Assembly (NCBI RefSeq): GCF_021130785.1
Contig: NC_060207.1
Coordinates: 104,655,001 to 104,719,000 of the forward strand
Direction of reading: 5' to 3'
Length of the DNA: 64,000 nucleotides
Origin: Homalodisca vitripennis
Lineage: Eukaryota; Arthropoda; Insecta; Hemiptera; Cicadellidae
The notes under the pieces: model-generated
Seen by the model: the letters and a program-made list of their open reading frames with translations, nothing else
What the model was told of the DNA's origin: nothing
The model's database searches: none
Part shown: positions 34,311-46,300 of the stretch, piece after piece
Numbering within the stretch: position 1 is the first letter of the stretch
Layout of the letters: each line of letters opens with the position of its first letter
Made by a program: the position numbers and the translations under genes

Positions 34311-36112
34311 TGTAAAATCGTTTTAATACTAATTATAGTGCCAAGAAGATGAGTGCAAATAAAGTCAAATGGGAAATAAATGTGAGAAAACGAAAAAGGG
34401 AATCATATCAACAGACAGAAAAGGGGAAAAGACGCAGGATATGTACTATTAATGAAAAGTGTTATAAAAATAGGACAGCTGTAAACACGCTTTCTGCGGT
34501 AGAGCAGCACGCTGTGTTATGCCATTATTTACTTCTTATATAAATGAAATGGATTAAGAACATTGTAAATTAGTGGAAGAAAATTCTGGGGGCGAAGAGG
34601 GTTTAAATAATATTAAGCACATCATATTGGTTGGAATGCAAGATGCTGTTACTTAAGATACGTTTTAGTTAAGATTACCTTAAAAGTGGGTTTGTGGAGA
34701 TAGGCTATTCTAGCATCAATGGAATAAGAGCCGATGCATAGCCCATTTAGATAGAACTATTCATATTTTGCAGCAATTGGTCCTTTGCGAAAAAAATTAC
34801 AACTAACCACTCTGAGAACTAGCCTACATTACTTTATAACTAAGCGTGGTTGAGAGCTCGAGTCCTACCAATGTGTCACTCGTATTGTTCATAACTAATT
34901 ATGTCCAGTGAAGTTAACTCTAGCTATTGAGCCAGAAAACGTGAATTTTGTCCATAAATACAATGATAAAATACAGTGTACATTGAACAGAATCATAAAA
35001 CAATATATTTTCAATAGGACATTGATACGTGTTATTTATAGAATTCCAAACACGTTCAAAACTTTTTAATGGATTTCATGCAATGCCATAATCGGTATAT
35101 TTGATGTCATTTTCACCATATCATCATCTTAAATGCAAAACCATGAGTAGCATACAGATTTGTTTGTATGTTTTTTATTACATTACAACTCAAAGCTACT
35201 AAAATGTTACCTGTGTGACACAATCAATCAAATGGGAAAACCGGGGCACCTATTATGATGGTTAATGACTGTAACAGTTACCTTGAGGCGTACCGTTACA
35301 TTTGTTGTAGCGTTTAAATGGTTTGAGACTAGACACTTCAATTTCGTGCACAGTGTCATGGGGGTTGTATACCTGTCAAAATAAGAAACAATAACATATT
35401 CGTTTGCTTTTTTCAAAATGACATAAGTTCATATTCATAAATATAATATTTCATGAAAACTATAAATATTTAATGATACATTTAGATTATTAAAGATTAC
35501 AAAATTGTACTACAAAATACACAACTGACACAAGACGAATTATAATCCAGAATATTAGTTAACTATGGATAGACTCCCTGATGATGCCTATTGTTACAAG
35601 ACAAGTATTGTATTTTTTGACCCACCTCCATTTTGAAAAGGTAAATAAATTTTTAGGCAACTAACACATGTAAACAATTTCAAATTTCTGCTTCAAACCG
35701 TTGACGAATTGACAATTTTTCTAAAACATGCACACTGACAGTCAGGTAGAAAATAAGGTTTTAAGATACACTGAATTAGTTCCTGAATATGCTGTATGAC
35801 AGATTAAGAAGTAGGGATATGATCTTAAAAGGACGTCTAGGCTAGTTTTAATTAAAAATAATTTTTTAAACATATTATGTACGTAAATGACTTGGAAACA
35901 TAGATAATATACAGCTAAATAGTTAAAATAAGGACATAAATAGTACGAGTAATTTTGAGAACAAAGTATTCATAGTCATTATCGCAGTTACCAAAGCAAA
36001 AGGTAACCATTTAGAAATAAGAAAAGGAAAAAACTAAAATGAAATGTTTTAAGAGATCTACTTAAATACAGATTCTGTTTTCAACTCGAACCAGCTAATA
36101 ATTATAAATACC
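34311..36112. other. Non-coding DNA, nothing recognised
   Basis: A 64-codon frame at 34349-34543 is lysine- and arginine-rich (KRKRESYQQ, KGKRRRI) and could be the basic tail of an old element protein, but no domain supports it. The rest is plain AT-rich DNA. Confidence 0.4.
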
Positions 36113-36439
36113 TGAAGGAAACAGGATTTTTCCGGACATTTGCCATCGTTCAGTGAAACAAGAAATCAGTAACACTACGTTTCGAGATGTTAGTTTTTTA
36201 TTAAGTGCATGTTTATAGAGTTAGTGAAGTTTACAAACAACATGTAGGTTGTGATTCCTGACTTAGGTGTGCCACAACGCTTTGGTAAGATTTGTTTATT
36301 TTAACCTAGTTTGTAATTATGTATTAGGTTAGTTCTTTACCTGAAGAAGAGATCAGATTGCAGATCTCGAAACGTAGTGTTACTGATTTCTTGTTTCACT
36401 GAACGATGGCAAATGTCCGGAAAACTCCTGTTTCCTTCA
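36113..36439. mobile_element. Inverted-repeat element (76-bp arms) with hammerhead-like fold
   Basis: The arm 36113-36188 (TGAAGGAAACAGG to TTTCGAGAT) is the reverse complement of 36364-36439 with a single mismatch; 175 bases separate them. Just inside and overlapping the right arm the plus strand reads CTGAAGA (36341-36347), A, GAGATC, loop, GATCTC, GAAAC (36369-36373). CTGANGA and GAAA on either side of a stem are the conserved strands of the hammerhead ribozyme, but an extra A precedes the stem and I cannot close stems I and III convincingly. Penelope-like elements are known both for terminal repeats in inverted orientation and for hammerhead motifs in them, so this is my preferred source; a foldback element or MITE is the alternative. 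No protein is encoded. Confidence 0.7.
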
Positions 36440-36756
36440 CAATCCTTCCATCGTCAAAAATAACCTTCATATAAATACCTCTTCCGGCTCAGTCAGAGAA
36501 AGATACATGAGGTTATCTATCTTTAGTCAAGATAGATTACTAAATGCCAAATTGAAGATGCAGTATTAGTTTAGATTTTTCATTTGCACAAAACTAATAG
36601 GACAGTAACTTTCAATATTACCATGGTAATATAATCGTAACACTTTCAATCATTTAGAAACTCTATAATCTTGATATCTTACAAGACAAACTGCTTGAAA
36701 ATTTTAAAGAAATTTTCATTTATGTTATATATAAATGTACCCGAGTAAAATATTTT

Positions 36757-37265
36757 GCCCAAATATGAATGGCAGCCATCTTGAAACATTTTATTGGTTA
36801 AGACTGGTGAACATAACCGACTTGACACCTGTACATACAGTCTCTGTACCATGTTAGATGGAATATATTGAGAACTACGGTATTTATTGTTTTCCCAATA
36901 TTATTCCCGCAATGTTGTATACTATCTAATAATTTATACGCCTAATATATTATCTGGAAGTCTTACTAAGTAACAAAAATACATACAAACAAACATTATT
37001 GTAAATTACCTAAAGATTCTAAAAACCTTTTCTGTGCTATATAATGCATAATAACTTATATATAAACCATTCCTTTTCAATGCAACAATGTTTAAATGCT
37101 CGTTGTCTTCAAAACCGAAGTGATATCGAAAAATGATTACATAGTATATTTAGAAATTTGCCTTTCTGGGTCTATGTTGGGAATTAGTCAAATTATTATG
37201 TTTTACTCGAATCTGAATGGTCGCCACTTCGAAGCATCTTATTGGTTAAGACTAACGAACCCATT
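36757..37265. repeat. Pair of diverged direct repeats about 450 bp apart
   Basis: ATGAATGGCAGCCATCTTG with TTATTGGTTAAGACT (36765-36811) and CTGAATGGTCGCCACTTCG with the same TTATTGGTTAAGACT (37211-37253) share order and spacing. They may be the conserved ends of an unidentified element. Confidence 0.5.
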
Positions 37266-37699
37266 AAAGCTATGAGAAAGTACTGCACTTGATGATCGTG
37301 GAAAATGTAAGTCTCTCGGAAATTCCATCACAATGGAGATTGCAATAGGCAAATTTCTATGAAATCTACGAAGAACTAAAATCCAAAGTACTAAGAGCTA
37401 TCTTCATAACCTTCCAAGTATAAGCATGTCTTATAGCTGTTGGAAGATGAGGCTGGAGTTTGCACACTTTCCATACAACACCCAAAGGATTAAAACTATT
37501 GGTTTTTTTTTAATTAAAACACGTTTGTAAACAATCCAAATATAAAATGATATGAATTGAAGCGTTGAAGTATCAATATAAACTGGTCTCTAGAGCAAGA
37601 GATGTCACTGCAGCGCAGCGTCGCTTGTGGCTGACCCTGTATACCTCAGTCCCTAGGGATAGGTCACCTCCTTACCACTGATGTGCACATATTATCCCC

Positions 37700-37815
37700 C
37701 CTAATAAAGTCCATGTCTTCTGGCACAATAATTATGATAGTAATGATTCCTTTAACACTGATATGACATATATTATGCTTCCTAATAGCATATAAATCTT
37801 CTGGCACGATATGCA
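37700..37815. repeat. Diverged duplication of about 80 bp
   Basis: CCTAATAAAGTCCATGTCTT then CTGGCACAATAATTAT (near 37700) is echoed by CCTAATAGCATATAAATCTT then CTGGCACGATATGCAT (near 37781). A 70-codon minus-strand frame carries both as IVPED-containing blocks and is not convincing as a gene. Confidence 0.5.
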
Positions 37816-37969
37816 TAACAACATTTGGCAGATATTCATTTCGCAAAAATTTAACGTACTTGATAATAAACAACATATACAGCTATCGATTACAGTATTA
37901 AGGTTACCTACATTGCACTAAGAACATGATTCCTCAACGGAATGCGTTAAGTTATAAAACGTAAACAAG

Positions 37970-38640
37970 TAGCCATTAGAGACATCGAAATTTAACTGTT
38001 TGTTTTAGATTTCACCCATGAAGGTAACTGCAGATTAGGCGGTTACAAGAATAGAAAATTAAATTGTTTTTAATTTCACTCATAAGAGGAGAGTAAGTTA
38101 CAAGTAATCGAAAACCAAATTTAGGTTTATTATTCCTTACCTTAGAGCAGACTTTAAACATTACAAGTTATTGAGTAGTTTTAGGTTTTTAATTTTTCGC
38201 CTGAAATGAGAGCAGATTAGGTGGTTATACAATTTCTATAAAATTAATTTAGGTTACTCACTTTAAGACGATAGCTTATTAAATTACAGTAAGTTTTCCA
38301 AAAGCATTAAACCATATGTGTAACCTGATGTTGAGTACCTGATGTAAAGTTTTGTACCGGACGAGAGAGTAGGGCAATATAAATATTTTGTTGTTGTGTT
38401 TAAAAATTAAATTTTAGTTTTTGAACCTGAACTTGAAAGTAGGATGTAGCCTATGGGCGTCAATTCTAGAAACGCTTTGGGCATGTATTTTTAGATGAAC
38501 TTGTAGAAGAGAACAATAAAATTAGGCTACGTAAGTAATATGCTAGTTTCATAAATGTTTTGATATTCATTTTAAATCCTGAAGGGGAAGTTTAGTTACA
38601 GTTTTTCCACTTGAATTAGAGAGCAGACTAGGTATTTGGA
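37970..38640. repeat. Very old tandem array, units of about 60 bp
   Basis: Successive blocks repeat the plan GAGAGCAG, ATTAGG.GGTTA.A, an AAAATTAA.TT stretch, TTTAGGTTTTT and then a TT.CACCC or CGCCTGAA stretch. Clear boundaries fall near 38030, 38090, 38148 and 38213; decayed blocks continue to GAGAGCAGACTAGG near 38620. Divergence between units is high, with indels. Confidence 0.6.
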
Positions 38641-39664
38641 AGTTTACAACTTGTTTGGAAACTTGAACTTTGACCAGTTCTCTAAATTAAACATCATTAT
38701 TACATGTAAGGTTATGAAAATTAATGACAAAGAGAATACATTATTTGGATAACATTTCCGGATATGAGTTTACCCAATTTTAAAGCGTCAAAAGCAAGAC
38801 AAGCAAGTTTTAATTTTGCTATTTAACTATTTACAAATCTGCATCTTTTTGAAACATCTATATGGTAAATAATTTTTCATGATAAGTAAAGATTTTTGAA
38901 TAGAATTTTATTTTCAGCTTTTGGAAGTAATAACATCTATTTTTCATGGCTCATATTACGTAATTACTTCATTAACAAATTTACGCCAATTATTGCAGTC
39001 GCTTCAATAATATGACGGTGATTGAGTTGATAATAATTATAATTATAACGACATTACAGGCCAAAGGTGTAATAGAACACCGGCGACGAAGTGACAGTTA
39101 AATTGCAGTACAAAATGTATTGAAATGCAAGCGGGAACGTTTAGAACTAGTCCACTTCCCCTTGTTACACAGACAGTCACGGTGATAGTTCGGCTCTTGC
39201 ACTGTCAATGCTCATTACCCCAGTTTACTGTCAGCCAGTGGCGTATTCAGTGAGAGGGCCCGGGAGAGTTTCCCCCACAAACTTCAGAGAGATGTTAGTA
39301 AAATTAAGTTTTAAAATTATTTAGATGTCACAAATATCTAGTTGACAAAACTAAATATAGTTATTTTGAAATCATAAATAGGAAAGGACGGAAACCAGGA
39401 GGAGGTTCTCCAACAAAGTTGAATTTTTTCTGATGGGTACACAGCATTGGGACATTTACGAATTAAACGTTTCGGTCTGACCCCATTTTTTACTATAAGC
39501 ACAATAATTATTAGTATTACATGAATATATAGTAATAGATTCGTAATTACTTAATTATTTTAACCCCGTGCCAACTCGGTTTTGATGTATGTATTGAGAT
39601 TAGAAATTTTTATTAGACCTCCTGAAACCAGATTTGAGGGGTGTCTCCTATTCAACCACCATTC

Positions 39665-39667
<3 letters not shown>
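38641..39667. other. Non-coding DNA, nothing recognised
   Basis: No supported gene or repeat. A slightly GC-richer patch near 39090-39290 has no features I recognise. Confidence 0.45.
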
Positions 39668-39739
<72 letters not shown>

Positions 39740-39746
39740 CGTGTGT
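39668..39746. repeat. Compound (TA)n(TG)n microsatellite
   Basis: A pure TA run at 39668-39720 passes directly into TG repeats at 39721-39746 with one C interruption. Alternating purine-pyrimidine throughout, so a Z-DNA or cruciform former. Frames on both strands reading through it are not genes. Confidence 0.97.
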
Positions 39747-40930
39747 AAAAGAGTAAAAAACCTAAACGTGGTATTCATGTTAAGTAACTGTTCCAGAGGA
39801 TGTAGAGAACTATACTATATAAAGTGAGCTGTGACATTTATAGAAAGAAATTTTATTTAATACATTCTATTTAACAATTTTCGGAACTTTAATTAATATA
39901 AAAACCAGTACATATAATCGATAATATTAAAATAGAATAAATCAAACTATCCTCGTCCCACTCCTCCCGCACATCGAAATGATTTGATGGGTTTGGACCT
40001 CCCCAAAATGTAAACATTGCATACACCACTGTTGCCACTTGCCAGTCGCTTGTTATCTGTTGTTGGTAAAGTAATTACTTCTTGACGTTGGTGTCATTGC
40101 TTGCGTTTTGTCGGGGATTGTTCATTTAACAGGATGTAGACTCAATCACTTGAGGTTATATACGTATAACGGGATTTGTTGTAATCCAAGGAAATGTTGC
40201 AATTTCCACTCACACAGCAAAGTTATGAACACGTAATATTAAGTACTGGTTAAATTTTCAGTATTGTCATGTTTTTTTGATAAATATACAAATAAAAATT
40301 GATTCTATAACGAGTTCGAGCGACGTATTCGAATTTTCTGCGAAAAAATTTAGGCCGGCCTACCAAAAGGTGTGCTCTTGAATCGAAAAGCGTTGGGAGT
40401 ATTTAAGGTTCGTATAAATTATAATATTTTTAAGGATATTATTTATGTATTTTAGAGATTTATTATAGATATAGACAATAATTTACTAAACACCACCAAC
40501 TACAGTCGCCATAAACATTTCTGAAGTTTTGTTTTGAAAATTGACACTAAATTTTTGTAATTTATTATATTTGCTGGGACGTAATTGAAATTTAAAAGAG
40601 ATACGGATTTATTCATATGGAAATAATAAAAGAAATACCGTGAAAATAATAATAATGTCATGAGACAAAGAGTAAACACACGCGTAGCGTTTGTGTGGTA
40701 GAATCGAAAAGCCACAAAATCACATAACAAACCCAGAATGTGTCACCAGTGCCCCACATACAGGTAAAAGTACTGCACATGACTGAAAGCTTACAATATG
40801 TTACTCACCTTCAAGTAGAAATCCAAATGCGACTACATGAACACACAGTAACACTGAACGACAATAAAGTACCAGCTAGCAACAACTGGACACTGCGAGT
40901 ACCACACAATCACAACACAAACGTCAAATG
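39747..40930. other. Non-coding DNA, nothing recognised
   Basis: No supported gene. Short frames at 40500-40730 (minus) and 40740-40931 (plus) lack domains. Confidence 0.45.
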
Positions 40931-41215
40931 ACACGAACGACACACACGTGTAGGAAGACAGACGGGTGAATAGCCTCAACCGAACCGACCACGGAGTGGA
41001 GAGGTGAAACAGAAAGGTATGCGACGCCAGCGACACCTGCGGAACACCGCTGGAACTGCTGGAACACTTGAGTAGGCTGGTGGAGGGGGGAGTGCAACAA
41101 TGGTCAGTGACTGAGACTGGTGCGGTTGGTGACTCAATGCAAGGGCAGACTGAAGTCGCCCTCTCTCTCTCTTTCTCTCTCTCTCTGTCAGGCAGACACG
41201 CCTACGATGTACTGG
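40931..41215. other. GC-rich stretch with CT-repeat, possible promoter or exon
   Basis: The composition rises sharply in G and C, with several CpGs, followed at 41159-41188 by a CTCTCTCT run (a GAGA tract on the minus strand). GAGA tracts and a local GC rise are common at insect promoters, and CAGTGACTGAG near 41104 is a loose match to an initiator. There is no assignable transcript: frames at 40833-41036 (minus) and 41068-41253 (plus) have no domains. The call rests on composition only. Confidence 0.25.
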
Positions 41216-41465
41216 GTGAAAAGGGTTTTGCTGTAGGAGATAAGAAGAATTGAGTCCATGTTGGACTAAGAAATATATATGGTGCTAAGTAACCACCAGC
41301 GATGTAACTATATCTCTGCTTATTCTATCTAACTTTAAACTGAAGGAGAATAGTATGCCAATGGAGAAAGGTAGTGAGTGGTTGGTCACACATACTTTTG
41401 ATGAGAGTGGGCGAGGTCCGTTTCTGCAGGGTGTGACGAGAGTCTATCTTTGTTTGAAGTTTATC

Positions 41466-41509
41466 TTGACGATGGAAGGATTGTGAAGGGAAAATCCTGT
41501 TTCCTTCAC
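41466..41509. repeat. Inverted junction fragment of the 36.1-kb element family
   Basis: TTGACGATGGAAGGATTGTG is the reverse complement of 36436-36456 downstream of the right arm at 36.4 kb, and it runs straight into GAAAATCCTGTTTCCTTCAC, which is the arm end in the opposite orientation. Two head-to-head fragments of the same family are thus fused, making a local palindrome GTGAAGG...CCTTCAC. Confidence 0.6.
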
Positions 41510-41948
41510 TATAGACACCGATCTTATTTCCTAGGCTAACAAACCTGTGCATTAAAAAATATACCTCAATACTAATGAAGTTAGTGACGCTTCCATTGCA
41601 TTCGAAAAGCATACTGCAAAAATTCCTCAAACCATAAAAATAATCTTTGGAATCGGTCAACGAGTTTTGTTATAATCTTGAGACAGACAAAATATCTGTC
41701 CACATGTTAAAAATAGCCTTCACTTCTCGTAGCCAATACCCGTTTACGGCATTTACCCTCATATTTTTGTTATAAAACAAATATATACACAAGGCAAAAA
41801 ATTGATTTTTTTTAGTTTTCTGTTTTTTCCATTTTTTGTTACTCAGACTTGTACAGTTTCAGAAAATATAACACTTTTTGTTGCAAGATTATTCTAAGTA
41901 CGCAAAAAAATATTATTTACGAAGTAACTACCGGCGCTTTTGGCATGA

Positions 41949-42434
41949 AATTTTACTCCACACTGTGAACAACTTTCATTTAGTACAACCTGTGTTGTTA
42001 CTGATGCAGTATTTTTGCCAAGTGACATAATGGCCACAATTAAACAAAGCTATAAGGATTTAGCAAACGCCGAACTTCTAAAAAAGTGCCTTCACCAAAA
42101 AACTCAAAATCCTAACGAAAGTTTTAATAACGTAGTGTGGAATAAAGTCCCCAAAAATGTGTTTGTGAGACTGGACACTTTGAAGTTAGGTGTGCTAAGT
42201 TTCAATGATGGATTTGCCAGTAAGTTGGATATCTACAATGAATTAGGCCTAACTTTGAGTAAAAACTCAGTGCTCGCGCTTCGTGGTTTTGATGTTTTGC
42301 GACACAAGAAAGCCGACAAAGCTGCACAACTAATGACCAAGGAAGCCAGAACAGCTAGAAAAAAGAGAAGACTGGTTCTAGAGGAGGATCAGGAGCATGC
42401 TGATGGCTCTGCCTATGGTGCTGGGATGTTCTAA
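41949..42434 (+). pseudogene. C-terminal part of a Mutator-like transposase
   Basis: An open frame from 41949 to a stop at 42432-42434; the first internal ATG is at 42030 (MATIKQSYKDLAN). The block LLKKCLHQKTQNPNESFNNV followed by VWNKVPKNVFVRL and LGVLSFNDGF is the hallmark of the C-terminal part of the Mutator-like transposase-domain proteins that are abundant in insect genomes (ELLKKCLHG.TQN.NES.N, PKTVFV, FN.G). The tail is basic, KEARTARKKRRLVLEED, and ends YGAGMF as in that family. This is about 130 residues of a protein that is normally several times longer; the catalytic part is not found upstream, where stops appear at once before 41949. The piece is therefore a 5'-truncated copy or a last exon. 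A loose splice acceptor (ACTGATGCAG, ending at 42009) would favour an exon. The downstream 400 bp (to about 42860, CCTTCCCGCCCCC) may belong to the same element. Confidence 0.72.
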
Positions 42435-43294
42435 GCTAGCTAAAGTAAGTACAGTACCTAGTTTTAAATATAATCGTCGTTTCCCGAAAACTGTGTTTTT
42501 TTTTAAACAAAGGTACATTTTTCTCAAAAACCAATGGAGGTATGGCAACCAATTTTTTTCCACTTATAAAACACCTAATTACCTAACCATGAAAGCAGAA
42601 TAGATAGTGTAGCACAACACACTAGCTTAAAAAAAAATATTTTTCTAAAAAAAAACTAGAAATTTTAAATAACTTAAAAAAATCTAAATTATGTATTAAT
42701 TTATTTTTAATTTTTACCATTGTGCTTCTGTAGTTAGATAAATATCATAACAATACACACACAAAATTGTAGGCCTATAGATTTAATGGTTCCTGAGAAA
42801 AGTGTACCTAAATTTGTAGAATTTAACATGGTCCGTATAGGGCCTTCCCGCCCCCCTTTAACAGCTTCCCTGTATTGTAGGCTTGTGGGAAAAGAATAAG
42901 CATTTCTGTATTTGTGTCATTTATTTTTATACTTCTATGTTAGATGTGTTTTATTTTAAATAGAAGATCATAACTCCTCGATATCTATCACAGCTGGGAA
43001 TATAGCAATTCTTTTTATATCATTTTGTGGTTGGTGTGGATACCATGGAGCTGTAAAACTTTTATCTTAAAAATTTAATTATTGCTTTTAATTAGTTGTC
43101 ACATTTTTTCATTTAACTTTTAGTCAATATATTATTTATTCAGAAACATTTATTTTCATACTATTTTAATTTATATATTATATATTTACCACTTCATTTC
43201 TTTATTTTTGCGTTTATTAGAAATTTCAAGATGTGTTCGTAAAGATGATAATGATCCCTTTGAACGTTCCGTAACATAACCAACACAGTGATTG

Positions 43295-43301
<7 letters not shown>
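42435..43301. other. Probable 3' flank of the transposase fragment, then plain DNA
   Basis: AT-rich sequence with several runs of A or T and the GC-rich GGGCCTTCCCGCCCCCCTTT near 42840. Frames at 42378-42603 are shadows of the transposase or spurious. Confidence 0.35.

Positions 43302-43346
<45 letters not shown>
43302..43346. repeat. (TA)n microsatellite
   Basis: About 22 uninterrupted TA dinucleotides. Confidence 0.97.
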
Positions 43347-43348
<2 letters not shown>

Positions 43349-46300
43349 AGATCTTTTTAATGGTATTTGAACAATTTAAAGTAGTAAAGTAGTACTTTAA
43401 TGTTTATCCGGTCTCTATAGAAGGGTCAAACATTTACTATCAAATTGTGCACCTAAAATCCTATGACTATCCACGACTGGTAATATTTCATCTCACAGTT
43501 TGAAGTCATAGTTTTATATTCTCCTTTTTACTGTAACTCTTATGATGACTTGGTACGGCCTACGATTTTTTCATCATACAATCGCTTTTTTAAAACCCTT
43601 TTTTCTTAAAATCTTTATTTTCTAAGCAATGCCTTAAACAAGTTTAAATGTCGCTAAAGGAAACCAGCTCGTCGACATGGTCGTGTTTCTTCAGTCCAGA
43701 TCCCATCCATAATAACTGATTAGAAAAGCCTACAATACAATAAAATGCATTACCTTAGTTTACTTTATTTGTTATGTTGTGTATAAGAGTGTATCAATAT
43801 TTATATTTAAGTAATATTGTCGATTATTCTGATGCCCAACTTCTTCACTAAGTTAATAACCCTAAATTAGTCACATAAGACTAATGTAAAATTTAAAAAA
43901 GAAAAGACTAAACATATTTTATGACAATAAATAAAGCATAAACATTTATTTTTTAACACACAAAGTAATTAACCAATTTAAATGAAAAGAGAAAAAATCA
44001 TATGTACTTGTATAAAAGTAAATGGAAGGTTTTTAACTACTTCCTAAATAAATAATTAATTTACAACTACATACAAAGTTATATGTTTATATGATTACAA
44101 CAATGCTACTAATGTTCAAATAATTAAATTAGGGACGTTTGATGTATGCTATCTTATCAGTTACTGAACCGATTGAGTTCAAAGTTTGTAAACTTGTTAA
44201 ATCAAGGGCAATACCAATCTAAACATTCATTGAGATTATTAACTAGTACTAGTAGACACTAGCGTTGCGCTAGCTCATGTCACTGATAGTACTAGGCCTG
44301 AACTTCGTATCGTGTTGTTAACAATTCTTTCAGTGGGACATCTGTGTTCAAACATTGGAATAATATAACACATGTTTTAAAATTACAATACGGCTCCGTT
44401 TAATTGGGGCTTAAATGTTCCATTTATATGCAGAGATATGTACACAGTTGCGAGAGGATGAAACATGTGTTCACCTGGTAGGTTTTGAAAGTAAGAACAC
44501 TTCTTATTTCAACTCATTCTGAAATTATTGTTGTACATTGAGTTTGTGCAAAATTATAAAATTTGAGGTTTTAATTCAAGATAAATTTAAATGCATATTT
44601 CAGTAAATAATATATCATCTAGTACTCTTTCAGTAGTTGCCATAATCAGCAATAACAAAATTACTATCTAACTTATAATACAGTTACTGCCTGTGACGAA
44701 TTGTAACCGTGTAAAGCATTGGGATGTTAACTGAACACTACTATGTAAGCCAACTTAATTAATAAAACAGTCAATTAATACACTTGAAAATGGCTTGCTT
44801 CACATTGGGTTAGTATGTGTACAGTGGCCGAACAAAACCACAAATACAGAAACCAACATGACCGATGATCCAAGAACACTGCCCGAAGAAACAATTGAGT
44901 GTTAACACAGTGATTCTTGATCGTCACAAAGAAGATGAAAAATAATTCACAACACTCCATTTAAATCTTTATTGACTAAGGAAACCACAGAGTATAGCTA
45001 CGTCGAATGCCTATTTATTTCAAAACGATTTACCTTATATCACTAGTGTTCAATAAGAAATACAATGCAATTCAATTTCAGTGTTCTTCATCATCTGTCT
45101 TAAATCAATTATTATATGTTACTGAAATCTTACGAGCTGTTCACATAAATACAATAGAATACACAGAAATGTGAATAATTGTATAACTGCGACTCATAAT
45201 GTTCTCTCCAACTTCAGCTCCCCGATACATTGCCAATTAATTCCAATTTCCAATTAGTCCAAAATGGGAATTTCTGGAGCTCTTGCTGTCCCATTTAAAA
45301 ATATATAGTACAAAAAATTACGTACAATGTAATATGGCCTTTTATAAATAATTCGTCAGGGAAATGTCTAATGAGTGTTAGATTTTAATAAATAAACTGG
45401 GTATAATAAATATAAATTATTTCCTAAAAAGTATTACTAGACTTCGGAACTACAAATATTTTTACATGAAATAAAAATGTTTTATTTTTACTCATTTAAT
45501 AATTCTTGATTGTATTGTATCTACCAGTGATTGGTCACGTTATTAATCTCGTTTTATTTGGTAAATTGTTTTGTTTAAAATGTGCTAGTAGTTTTGAAAT
45601 ACTACTCATACGAGTTTATAAGTCCAAAATCGATGAAAACTTGATACTCTACGCATTGCTGAAAGGGAATGAAAACTGTTAATTTTTGCTATGAGATCGG
45701 CACCAAACATGAGGACATAAAAGAAATTGTATTATAGGAGAGGAAAGCGACTTGGAAGAGGATACTGAAAATCACCAGATTGATTGTTTTTCAATAAAAC
45801 TCCAGGATCGAAAATACCTGGGTAATCTGTACATTTATTACACCTTTGGCCATCGTGTTTCATCTATTTGATTTGAAAGAGAACAGGTTTTAAACTTTTC
45901 TATTGTTGTAATTTGTTACGAAAACGTAAGTTGACATAAAGTTAAACACGCATAGAAATAAGTTTAATCGGTAACAAGGCCGATTTCGTCAGCAAGCCCA
46001 CTTTTCACCCATTACTTCAACGGTATTCACATATATTTATAAGATTATAACTCAACCCTGCCTTGAGAGGGTTAGCAGGTCATATAAAGACTTGCATAAG
46101 TAATCATCGATTCCCAAATTCCGAATGGGTTTCTTCCACAGATGGCCTTCACAACCCTTACTAAGTTTCAAATACCTTAAAATGTTAAAGTAAATCATCA
46201 AAATGTTCCTTGGCATGCTGAAACTAATATTTTAATGTATAATTTGTATAAATAACTGTGTACCAACCAATATTCTGTGTTGCAGTTTACAGAATACGTG

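Noticed and set aside
36341..36400. A complete, canonical hammerhead ribozyme
   Set aside because: Stem II and the two core strands are visible, but an extra base precedes the stem and stems I and III do not close well, so I only call it hammerhead-like.
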